Origin: Parietaria judaica
Taxonomy: Eukaryota > Streptophyta > Magnoliopsida > Rosales > Urticaceae
Reading direction: 5' to 3'
Length of the DNA stretch: 64,000 nt
NCBI GenBank assembly: GCA_954871525.1
Contig: OX940860.1
Location: 20,430,001 to 20,494,000, forward strand
Shown here: piece by piece, positions 45,577-55,142 of the stretch
How the letters are laid out: every line of letters starts with the position of its first letter
How positions within the stretch are numbered: the stretch's first letter is position 1
The notes under the pieces: model-generated
Told to the model about the DNA's origin: nothing
Seen by the model: the letters and a program-made list of their open reading frames with translations, nothing else
Database searches by the model: none
Position numbers and translations under genes: made by a program

Positions 45577-46185
45577 TAGGGGTGAGCATTTTAGACCCAA
45601 TCCGATGGCCCAACCCAATCCGTTATAGACCCGACCCCAATCAAACCCGCCCAATCTAACCCGCTCAAAATTGGGTCGGATCGGGCCGGACCCGACTATT
45701 ATTCGGGTCGGGGTCGGGTCCAAAACCTTGGGTCGGGTCGGGGTCTCCGACCCGACCAATATAATTAATATATATTTCATATTGATTTTTTATTCAAGTA
45801 TTGCAATCTATAGTCTTTTAAAAAATTCCATCCTCAATTTTATTTACATTCAAAGACCCTTCAATCTCTCATTTTCATGTTTTACATTATTTAGTGTATG
45901 TTTGTTTGATTAAATTTGTTTGGGGTATTTTTACTTGAATTTTGAGTTACATTGATGTATTTTTTTCATATTATTTTTTGTTATATAAGATTAAATTTCA
46001 ATTAATCGGGCCATGGCGACCCAAACCAACCCAACCCGATTTTTTATCGGGTCGGTTTGGTTCGGGCATTAAAAAATTTTGGGTCGGATCGGGCATTTTT
46101 TTGGGAACCCAAAGTGATCGGGTCGGGTCCATGAAAAGCATCGGGGCGGCCCAACCCAACCCAACCCAACCCATGCTCACCCCTA
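45577..46185 (+). mobile_element. GGGTCGG-rich hAT-type MITE, copy 1
   Basis: Begins TAGGGGTGAGCATTTTAGAC and ends CCATGCTCACCCCTA. It is about 90% similar to the inverted copy at 51927-52525. The interior is dense in GGGTCGG/CCCGACC and CCCAACC words. The flanking 8-mers (GACACAAT left, ACTCGGTT right) do not match, so the original duplication is lost. Confidence 0.8.
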
Positions 46186-46457
46186 ACTCGGTTGAACAAA
46201 AATAGTACAAGCAAGAAAGAATAGCTTAAGTGTACTTGTAAAGACTTCTCTGCAAGCCACGTGTGAGTCTAAAAACCTTCTAGATGAACACCTGAATCTT
46301 TAGAAAATTCGTATATATCTACAAATAGTCAAATACATAATTATATATTAAAGTACGTGTGTATTATCATATTATGTCAAGAAAACTACTCATGGACCTA
46401 GTTGGATTCCAGATAATAGTGTGAACGAGACCAGTCTTTTATCTCTTAATAAAAAAG

Positions 46458-46523
46458 CATGTCGTTTTCTTAGTTATACATAATATATAATCTATATACA
46501 TGTATAGTTAAGAAAACGACATG
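46458..46523. repeat. Short hairpin (24-bp arms)
   Basis: CATGTCGTTTTCTTAGTTAT at 46458 is matched by its inverse (AGTTAAGAAAACGACATG) ending at 46523, with two mismatches and an 18-bp AT loop. Weaker pairing extends outward (ATCTCTTAAT / ATTTGAGATTAAT). It could be a tiny MITE. Confidence 0.6.
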
Positions 46524-46724
46524 ATTTGAGATTAATATGCCCCCTCTTTACAGTCTACTCTAAACTATATGGTGACGTATTGTTCAGTAAATTTTATATA
46601 TAGTGTATAATTTCTTAAATTTTATCAAACGAGCCATTTATTTATTCATTGCAATTTTGCGGGTTCGGTTTGGGCTGCTATTTCTGGTATTTTTCTTAAA
46701 CCGATTAACAGGGGAGGGTCATTA

Positions 46725-47649
46725 GCGTTGTTGCTCTCCGACGCTGCCTGTTAATCTGAACCCTCAGGTTTTTGCGCTTTGGAATACTGCTATTGTTTCG
46801 ACAATTTGGCTAATTTGGCGCACTAGAAATGCATATGTATTTGATGATGAGATTCCTAACATTCACACTTTTTTGAGACATGTTTGGCGCCTTATCAAGG
46901 AAGCTCATTTCTTCAAGTTGGGGACGGGAAGCACTTTGGAGGATCTTAGAGTTTTGAAGACTTTCGGCATTGACATTCAACCAAGAGAAGCACCAACATG
47001 GCGTTTCCCTCCTACAACATGGTTGAAATGTAACACTGACGGCTCTTCTATGGGAACTCCGGGAGTGGCGGGAGCTGGAGGCATTTTTAGAACCTCTCGT
47101 GGATTTCCTCATGGCTCGTTCTCTTTCCATATTGAGTCCGCGTTTGCGTATGAAGCTGAAGTGATGGCTGCAATATTTGCGATGGAAAGGGCTATGGAAT
47201 TTCATTGGGATAACTTGTGGCTTGAGTGCGATTCGACATACGTCGTCCAACTTTTTCTGAAGAAAACGAGTTTGGTTCCATGGAAGTTGCGAGCTCGCTG
47301 GTCCAAATGCATCCGCTATGTGGAAATCATTAATTTCAGAGTATCTCATATCTTTCGAGAGGGAAATAGAGTAGCTGATGTATTAGCTAGTTTTGGTGCT
47401 CAAAATTTTGGTTATCATTGGTGGCCTTCTCACCCGGATTTTACTTCGTCTTTTGTAAACGATGACATTTGTTCGAGAGAGAACTTTAGGTTTAGATAGT
47501 TCTCTTCGATTATGTTTGTAATCTTTGATATTTTCATTTATATTATCCCGAGCCCCGATTCTTACTTTGCGTTCCTTGGGTGCCAACATAGTTGGGATTC
47601 GAGTTCGCTTAGCGAGATTTCGGGGTTCCATCTTTGACTAAAAAAAAAA
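46725..47649 (+). mobile_element. 3' end of an L1-type LINE: RNase H domain and poly(A) tail (truncated)
   Basis: The frame runs from about 46730 to the stop at 47497-47499. It contains WRTRNAYVFDDE, then an RNase H-type domain: WLKCNTDGSS, GAGGIFRTSRG, AEVMAAIFAMERA, LWLECDSTYVV, then FREGNRVADVLA. This is the RVT_3/RNase H region found at the C-terminus of plant non-LTR retrotransposons. The reverse transcriptase and everything upstream are missing. A 140-bp 3' UTR ends TTTGACT followed by A10 (47640-47649). The copy is 5'-truncated and not functional; no target duplication was identified. Confidence 0.8.
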
Positions 47650-48727
47650 GGCTAGTAATAGTCAACTCACGCTTTCCTAAGAAAACAAAGAGATTCAATA
47701 TATTGGTGAAAGAAATAAATGTCATTCAAAAGTTGGTCGTTGAATACTTCAACCCTCTGAGATATTTCGTTGACGAGACAATTTTATACACTTTATTTAT
47801 AGGTAGAAATCTATTGCAGTTGTGTGTAATTGAGTTTCTTTGTTATTTCAGTTTTCTTTTATTTTACTTCTTAATGACATTGAGGCTTTTATTTTGTAAA
47901 TACATATCTTTAATATTACAGATTATTATATATAACCACCTCAACATTTTCTCATAAGCATTTTCATAATATTACTACATATAAATCTGATCAGTACAAA
48001 ATACAGATTTTCATTCCCAAAATTGCTCTCAATTTCTCTATCTACGATCCTCTCTGTTTCTAGTCCAATACATATGATATAGTCCATTTATTTTGGATAC
48101 ATAACGATAAACGATAAATTACTAGAAGGTTTCTTTCCTCTCTGATTACACACCTGACACCTCTACTTCGAAAAACATAATTATTATTTACATTCAATTT
48201 TCTTATTCGCATGAGTGAATACTTAATCTTCTGTAATATGAAACGAATTATCTCATAATTATTAACTACATCCATCTCTTTCATTGTTCTATAAATTAAT
48301 TAATAACTCTTAAGGCAAATATGTTTGATTTATTCTATAATAATAATAAAAAAAAAAAAATGGCAACCCGTTTCAGTTCCAAAATACAAAAGGAAACGAA
48401 AATGTATTGGGAGTATGGAATTAATGCATATGAAGAAAACAGATTAATTAATGGAGAATGTAAAATTTCAAAAACATAGAAACATGATAATCTAAATCGA
48501 AGAACATCAATATTAAAACAAGATTCCACATGGAACCAACACCCCTAATAATATAACAAAATCATCCAGCTACAAGATTACCAAATCTTAATATGGATAT
48601 GGCATAAATAAGTAAATAAAAATCCAAAACACATTATATATATATATATATATATATATTATAGGTAATAATAATAATTAAGCATAGATAATCTCAATCA
48701 TGAAAAATAAAAGCCTTAGAACTAGAT
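47650..48727. other. Intergenic, no gene recognised
   Basis: AT-rich, with a (TA)n tract at about 48637-48659. The part next to 48728 is probably the 3' UTR of the SUMO-family gene. Confidence 0.45.
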
Positions 48728-49180
48728 TCATCCAAAGAAAGCCCCACCCAACTGTTCATGGAATACGTCAATTTCATCTTCGTCTTCCAGTCCCATCTGC
48801 GTCGAATCAGATAAACATGAAAATACATATTGATTTAATATTATATAGTTTATAAGATAAATTAAAAATAAAAAACCTGATCTGGAGTGAGGGAAGGTTT
48901 AATGCGAATTTCATCAAATAAAAATCTGCAGTCATCATATTTCAAGCCGTATTTAAGACAATAAGCGTCCATTACGGTCTTCAACACGCAGCTTCTTCTA
49001 ACCCTAAAGTACACCTCCTGTTGAGCCTATACACAGAAAAATGTCATGGATGATAATTAAAAGTCCCATATATTATTATTATTATAGCAATTTATGCAAT
49101 GAACAAAGAGAACGTACCTTCTGGCTAGAGAATTTAAGAGTAATATGCGTATTAGGTTTTTTCTCTATCTCTGCAGACAT
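48728..49180 (-). CDS. SUMO-family small ubiquitin-like modifier precursor, 3 exons, 93 aa
   Basis: Exons on the minus strand: 49180-49118, 49026-48877 and 48796-48728, with clean GT-AG introns. They join in frame, starting MSAEIEKKPN and ending QLGGAFFG. SUMO is matured by a ULP protease to a C-terminal Gly-Gly and conjugated to lysines of mainly nuclear proteins. Visible: a beta-grasp pattern (THITLKFSSQ, EVYFRVRRSCVLKTVMDAYC, FLFDEIRI, then TPDQMGLEDEDEIDVFHEQLGG), mature diglycine at G88-G89 and a four-residue tail AFFG. Both introns sit where plant SUMO genes have them (after the first beta strand, and within TPD(Q/E)|). It is divergent: Leu instead of Thr before GG, KPSLTPDQ instead of RAEQTPDE, and a short N-terminus. 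It is probably a SUMO3/5/6-like non-canonical isoform. Activity is inferred, not shown. Confidence 0.88.
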
Positions 49181-49239
49181 TTTGTTTCTTCGAATACTGT
49201 GATTTTTTTTTTCTAATTCACAATTTGTATTTTGAGACA

Positions 49240-49243
<4 letters not shown>

Positions 49244-49277
<34 letters not shown>
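49244..49277. repeat. (TA)n microsatellite upstream of the SUMO-family gene
   Basis: About 17 TA units beginning some 65 bp upstream of the start codon. It may double as the TATA region for the minus-strand gene. Confidence 0.8.
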
Positions 49278-49279
<2 letters not shown>

Positions 49280-49575
49280 GAAGGGGATTACAGGGTCTTT
49301 ATCATTGTGTTTAATTTCAAATTAATTAATCATTATATTTAACTAATTAAATCACGATTTTATAGAATCCCAAAAGGTTATATAGCATTGACAACGGAAC
49401 TAATCTAACTAATGCATGAATGTGCACATAAATACTCTACCAAAATAAGTTAAAAAGAAAAATGAATATCTGATGAGGAAATGTGAAGAGTTATCGCCAA
49501 GCCAAGTGTAATATAAGCAGCATTATTAATTACTAATGTAATGTTTTGTATATTTTCTCACTTTTTGTTTGCATT

Positions 49576-50795
49576 GATATTGTTATGGGTGATTTTATTC
49601 CAATCAATCCGGGCCAAAACGACCCCAAAAAAGCCCATATCTCAAGACCGAGAAGCCTACAAAACGCGGACACAATTTTTAAAAAAATAACTAAACGGTG
49701 AAGCGCGCCGCCCCCGCTCCGTGACGGACGTCAGGACGTATTTTCACGCCTAGTATGGTTATTCCGCGACGCGGCGGCGCAAACCCCGCGCCGCCGCTCC
49801 GTGACGGACGTCAGGACGTATTTTCACGCCTAGTATGGTTATTCCGCGACGCGGCGCGCGAAACCCCGCGGCGCGGCGGCGCGAAACCCGCGCCGCCGCG
49901 GTGCGGAGGACTAAAGTGACAATTTTTTACTGCTCTCAGGTCCCCGACCCCTCCTATAAATAGAAGCTTGATTTCATTCAAACGGTAACTCCGATTCAAA
50001 CGCTCTATATAGCGATAAACACCGTTTTCTCTCTTCTATATATATATTCTGGTAGGAATACCCGACGACCTGCCCTACGGAGGTTCCGGTTCTCAGTGGT
50101 CACCGACCTATATCCCGAGTCCCAGGACTTTGCGGTAACGGGTCGGAGGACCCGGTTCCGGTCCGACGGTTAGTGGAGGGTCCGATCTGCCAGAGGAGCT
50201 AGCTAGAGCGGAAGCGCTGGAGGAATCCCCGGCCCACCAGAGGAATCACCAACTCCCCAAAGGAAGGTCCGAGCGCCGTCCTACTCCCACCAGCTAGAGC
50301 GGAAGCGCTGGAGGAATCCCTGGCCTACCGGAGGAATCGCCAACTCCCCAGAGGAAGGTCCGAGCGGCGTCCTACTCCTTCCAGCTAGAGCAGAAGCGCC
50401 GGAGGAATCGCCGACTCCTATAGAGACCATTAACTCCAGGCTCGCCCAGGCCAGCTAGGAACGGCTCTATCAACGCATGCTTTGAACTACGAGATGACCT
50501 GATCCCACTTAGCTGCAAGTGGGTACGTAGGCAGCCTCACCACACTCAACGAGGCGCGGCATCACATCATCATCACCCCCGGCTCTCCCAGTCATCGACT
50601 GCTCCAGCTACGATCGTCGACCTGCCCTACGGAGGGTCCGATCCGCCTTACTCTTCAGGAACAGTGAGTCAAGCATCTAGCCCAGGAAAGTCAACAAACG
50701 GCGATGGGCCCGGCCCAATATCCAGCTTTGGGCCGCTACAGTGTTTGATCCATTTTTCGGCATCGTTTGATCCATTTTTCGGCATCAGCAGATAT
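49576..50795. mobile_element. Solo LTR (1,210 bp) with GATAT target duplication
   Basis: The element 49581-50790 begins TGTTATGGGTGATTTTATTC and ends TTCGGCATCAGCA, with GATAT on each side (49576-49580 and 50791-50795). It contains an 80-bp tandem duplication (GTGACGGACGTCAGGACGTA at 49721 and 49801), then about 2.4 tandem units of ~100 bp (AGCTAGAGCGGAAGCGCTGG, 50200-50440). The sequence GGGTACGTAGGCAGCC, often seen in plant Ty3/Gypsy LTRs, and a duplicated GTTTGATCCATTTTTCGGCA near the end also occur. No coding region. Confidence 0.82.
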
Positions 50796-51918
50796 CATTA
50801 AAAACTCGTGTAATTATTATATGCATCGCTCTTCATGTGCATGTTATATTAGTGCTTTAATAAATAATATAGTCTTTTGAGATTCTCTTCCGATCAACCT
50901 TTTCCCGTCTCAATGCCATGCATGAAGAAATGGTCACATAAAAGTGGTTCAATTATAATATTTAATATGCAAAGGTATGACCGCAACGAGCGACCAATTA
51001 TTCTCATGATCTCATCAATCTCATATTTGAAGCAGAAATGAGAAAACACTAATTAAAAAGTTAAAATAAACAAAAAGATATTGAGACTTAGCACACAAAA
51101 TATTATTTTTGTACAAACCGGCATAAGTACTGCATCAACTATACATTGTCTTGCTCCTGACTGTTTGATTTTCTTCGATAGGCTTTTGCAGAAGAGAATG
51201 CAATTGAAGCAATTTGTAGTAGCTGGCTTTGATCAGAAGGGGATCGTGACAATTTAATTCTTATATGACCGGCTTTTAAATTTTTTATAGCATTGTATTT
51301 ATATTAGAAATAATAGCAACAAATGTATTAAATTTTGGTGAATATAGAGTTCGTATAACCAAGTTCCATTTGTAGTAGTCGAACAGTACCTATCAAGGTT
51401 GCAAGAACAAGTATCTGTGTGTTTACGATATAACCAAGTTCCATTTGCAGTAGTCGAAAAGTACCTATCAAAGTTGCAAGAACATGTATCTGTGTGTTTA
51501 CGATATGGTTACGACACGCTTTAAGCGGGTTTGGATCGATCTTATGATCAAAACATGTCGAACACGATTAAATATCTAGTGAACACGGTGCAAACACAAC
51601 AACACGATGAGACTCAATTAGAAACGATTCAAGATGAAGATATATTTTTTTTCTCCATGTTATATATCTTATTAAGTGTTTTAGTACTGATTATGGTTAA
51701 ATTTTTATTTTATTAATTACGTAGTTTAATTGATCAATATCTAAAATTACAAATAAATTTTGCACTACATAATTATATAAAAGGAAGTGAGTTAAATGGG
51801 TTTAAAATATATTAGTCATTCAATAATACCAGGAGCAATTAAATTAATTAAACGAATAGACACGGTAGTCATAATTATTAAACAAAGCGGGTGAGAATCT
51901 AACCTTTACAAAATTTAT
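50796..51918. other. Intergenic, no gene recognised
   Basis: Contains two tandem copies of about 80 bp (AACCAAGTTCCATTTG(T/C)AGTAG..., near 51357 and 51430). Otherwise AT-rich. Confidence 0.5.
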
Positions 51919-52533
51919 ATACGAAGTAGGGGTGAGCGTGGGTTGGGTTGGGCCGACCCGATGCTTTTTATGGACCCGACCCGATCACTTCGGGTTCCTA
52001 AAAAAATGCCCGATCCCACCCAAAATTTTTTAATGCCCGAACCAAACCGACCCGATAAAAATCGGGTTGGGTTGGTTTGGGTCGCCATGGCCCGATTAAT
52101 TAAACTTTAATCTTATATAACAAAAAATAATATGAAAAAAATTGCATCAATGTAACTCAAAATTCAAGTAAAAATACCCCAACCAAATTTAATCAAACAA
52201 ACATACACTAAATAATGTAAAACATGAAAATGAGAGATTGAAGGGTCTTTGAATGTAAATAAAATTGAGGATGAGAAATTTTAAAAGACTATAGATTGCA
52301 CTACTTGAATAAAAAATCAATATGAAATATATATTAATTATATTGGTCGGGTTGGAGACCCCGACCCGACCCAAGGTTTTGGACCCGACCCCGACCCGAA
52401 TAATAGTCGGGTCCGGCCCGATCCGACCCAATTTTGAGCGGGTTAGATTGGGCGGGTTTGATTGGGGTCGGGTCTATAACGGATTGGGTTGGGCCATCGG
52501 GTTGGGTCTAAAATGCTCACTCCTAATACGAAG
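51919..52533 (-). mobile_element. GGGTCGG-rich hAT-type MITE, copy 2 (inverted), 8-bp target duplication
   Basis: The element 51927-52525 begins TAGGGGTGAGCGTGGGTTGG and ends AAATGCTCACTCCTA. ATACGAAG flanks it exactly (51919-51926, 52526-52533). An inverted homologue lies at 45577-46185. Frames through it mirror those of the other copy and are not genes. Confidence 0.87.
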
Positions 52534-52946
52534 TAGGTCTAAACCTATAATAGTTTTCTTTTACTAAAAACGATAAAAAAGAAGAGAAAAGAAAAACACG
52601 CACGAAGCACAAATTGTGACCATGAGTTTTTGTTTTCATGTGACATACAGGTGACCCTTGACCGTGCCTTAGTTTAAGGAATTATTAAATTAATTAATAT
52701 GATTAATTGTACTATAGATTATAGACACAAGAAACCCAAACAAACACACATATGATATGTGACATATCATTAACGTGCTCAGAATATATTAATCAAGTAA
52801 ATATTATTCCTCGTTAGTTAATTTTCCATTAAAGATTTTTTTATTAATTTACTCGAGAGAATAATATAAAAAAGTCAAAATTGGATTACCCAAAACAACA
52901 AAAGTCAAGTGGAGGATCGGATATTTCCACAACGACCAAAAAAAAT

Positions 52947-52971
52947 ATATATATATATATATATATATATT
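52947..52971. repeat. (TA)n microsatellite upstream of GRAS gene 3
   Basis: About 12 TA units ending in ATTCC just before a CT-rich leader. It may serve as the TATA region of GRAS gene 3. Confidence 0.7.
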
Positions 52972-53032
52972 CCTTGTCTTTGCTTTGCCCTAAACCGATC
53001 ACCGGCGTCTGAAGAAAGATCCGTCGCTATCA

Positions 53033-53129
53033 ATGGCGGCTTCAGCCTTCTCCCCTCTCCCAGAAGCTTCCTAACCATCACTTTCACCGACAGCTTGTCT
53101 CATTTACTATGCTTCTTCTATTCCATTGA
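53033..53129 (+). promoter_or_regulatory. Upstream ORFs in the putative GRAS gene 3 leader
   Basis: A 13-codon uORF (53033-53074, MAASAFSPLPEAS) and a 6-codon uORF (53109-53129) precede the main ATG at 53337. A third ATG (53128) overlaps the second stop. They matter only if transcription starts near 52990, as the (TA)n tract suggests, and if no leader intron removes them. Confidence 0.35.
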
Positions 53130-53336
53130 TGATCACTCTGTATGTATTTTATTATCTGCAACTTCTTTGAACACTAGAGCTTTCATTTGCTCCTCCGTCT
53201 TCGGAGACTCGTTCTTTTGCTGAATTTCGTTTCGGTTAGGATTATCACTCCGTTCTTTTCCTACTTTCTTGTTCGTCTGTGGAGTTGAGCTTTCAATTTG
53301 GGAGTTTCTCTTTTTTGCAATTTAGAAATAATTTAT

Positions 53337-55142
53337 ATGGAAGCCCTATCTTGGGCGGTTGGAGTTCCTCTTTCCATGGACGATTATAGCTTTAATCGGA
53401 ATCCGATTTCGTCCTGTGATTCGGGTCAGCTTTCGAGCTCAGTTTCGGAGGGCGGTTCGCCCGGGTACAGCGAATCGTTCAACGCGACGCTCAAGTTCAT
53501 AAGCGAGATGCTCATGGAAGAAGAAGACCTGGAGAGGAAGTCCATGGCTCTGAAGGACTCCCTGGCTCTCCAAGCTGCGGAGAAATCGCTTTACGAGGTT
53601 ATTGGCCAGAATTACCCTTCGGTTATGTCGTCGTCTTCGTCGTCTCCGAGCCAAAACCCTGGCGATAAGGGTGAATCAGAACCCTCTTGTTTTCCCACTT
53701 CATTGTTGGTCAATTCGAATAATGCTGTCTTTGAGTCTGATTTCCTGAATGAACCAAGGGGAAAGAGAAACCATAGTGGAGAGCATGGTGGTGATGATCG
53801 AACTTACTGCCGGATCAACAAGCAATCTGCGGTTTACGCCGACGAGACTCCTCCAACCGAGATGTTCGACAAAGTTCTGCTCTACGATGAGCAACATTCG
53901 CTCGACGAGTCTGCGAGGAAGTTAAAGCTTAGCGAGAAGCAGGCCAAAGGGTCTCGCAAAACATCACGGACGAAGAAACAGGGCAGTATTGTCAACAACA
54001 GCGACATGGTCGATCTGTGGACATTGCTGACGCAATGTGCGCAGGCTGTGGCGAGCTTCGATCAAAGAACAGCCGCGGATTTGATCAAGCAGATTCGTCA
54101 ACACTCTAGCCCCGAGGGCGACTCCATTGAGAGAATGGCTCATTACTTCGCTAATGGCCTTGAAGCACGCTTGACCGGCACCAAGATGGCTTCGTACTCG
54201 CCAATGGTGAGCTGCGAGGAGTACTCTTCCTCCGACATTTTAAGAGCTCACCAGCTCTACATCACTGCTTCTCCTTTCCTCAGGATGTCGTTTTGCTTTG
54301 CCAACAGAACGATTCGGAAGCTAGCGAGGAAGGCGAAGAGCATCCACGTCATCGATTTCGGCATTCAGTACGGTTTTCAGTGGCCGGGATTCATTCAAAG
54401 TCTTTCGAAAACGCCTGGCGGGCCGCCGAAGCTGACAATCACAGCCGTCGAGCTTCCTCAGCCCGGTTTCCGACCGTTGGATCGGGTAGGCGAGACGATG
54501 CGCCGACTCGCCAACTACTGCGAGAGATTCAAAGTTGCGTGCGAGTTCAACGTGATTGCCAAGAAATGGGAGACAATCCGATTAGAGGACCTCAAACTGA
54601 AGGACGATGAATTCTTAGCCGTGAATTGCATCTACCGGATGAGGCACATTCCTGACGAGACAGTGGTCATGAACAATCCCCGAGACACGGTGTTGAAGCT
54701 TATGAGAAAAATAAACCCTGACGTGTTCATCCACGGCGTCTGTAACGGCACGTACAACGCCCCTTTCTTTGTGACGCGCTTCAGAGAAGCGCTCTTTCAC
54801 TTCTCTGGGCTGTTCGACATGCTAGACAGCACGGCTCCGCGAGGAGATGAGTACAGGATGAAGTTTGAGAAGGCGATCTACGGAAGGGACATTCTGAACG
54901 TGGTGGCCTGCGAGGGAGCCGAGAGAGTGGAGCGACCTGAAACTTACAAGCAGTGGCAAGTGCGGAACACCCGCGCGGGGTTCAGGCAGATGGCGCTCGA
55001 CTCGCAGTTCTTCGAGTCGGTGAAGAGCACCGTCGTTTCGAATTACAACAAGGACTTTATCGTCGAGCAGCAAGGCCAGTGGATGGTTCAAGGATGGAAG
55101 GGAAGGCGCGTCTTCGCCATCTCGTGCTGGAAACCCGCGTAA
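53337..55142 (+). CDS. GRAS transcription factor 3, LISCL subfamily, short N-terminus
   Basis: This is an intronless gene of 601 aa starting MEALSWAVGVPLSMDDYSF, an N-terminus that aligns with GRAS gene 4 (METLVGDFPLSMADFRF) and so supports this start over the in-frame TTG at 53298. Visible: LISCL block LKFISEMLMEEEDLERKS and YEVIGQNYPS, EMFDKVLL, and a basic patch (KGSRKTSRTKKQ). The GRAS domain from about 225 begins VDLWTLLTQCAQAVAS. VHIID is IHVIDFGIQYGFQWP at about 336, then NAPFFVTRFREALFHF, RVERPETYKQWQ and the end WMVQGWKGRRVFAISCWKPA. The QFRxGxEExxKFLP motif of genes 1 and 2 is absent. Probable nuclear transcriptional regulator. It pairs with gene 4, 5.3 kb downstream. Confidence 0.95.
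   Translation: MEALSWAVGVPLSMDDYSFNRNPISSCDSGQLSSSVSEGGSPGYSESFNATLKFISEMLMEEEDLERKSMALKDSLALQAAEKSLYEVIGQNYPSVMSSSSSSPSQNPGDKGESEPSCFPTSLLVNSNNAVFESDFLNEPRGKRNHSGEHGGDDRTYCRINKQSAVYADETPPTEMFDKVLLYDEQHSLDESARKLKLSEKQAKGSRKTSRTKKQGSIVNNSDMVDLWTLLTQCAQAVASFDQRTAADLIKQIRQHSSPEGDSIERMAHYFANGLEARLTGTKMASYSPMVSCEEYSSSDILRAHQLYITASPFLRMSFCFANRTIRKLARKAKSIHVIDFGIQYGFQWPGFIQSLSKTPGGPPKLTITAVELPQPGFRPLDRVGETMRRLANYCERFKVACEFNVIAKKWETIRLEDLKLKDDEFLAVNCIYRMRHIPDETVVMNNPRDTVLKLMRKINPDVFIHGVCNGTYNAPFFVTRFREALFHFSGLFDMLDSTAPRGDEYRMKFEKAIYGRDILNVVACEGAERVERPETYKQWQVRNTRAGFRQMALDSQFFESVKSTVVSNYNKDFIVEQQGQWMVQGWKGRRVFAISCWKPA

Noticed and set aside
45286..45780. 164-codon minus-strand frame, Arg/Ser/Pro-rich
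   Set aside because: It spans a minisatellite and a MITE; the frame is a product of repeat composition.
48728..49180. Ubiquitin or NEDD8 identity for the beta-grasp gene
   Set aside because: Sequence pattern (EVYFRVRRS, TPDQ..LEDEDEID) and intron positions fit SUMO, not ubiquitin.
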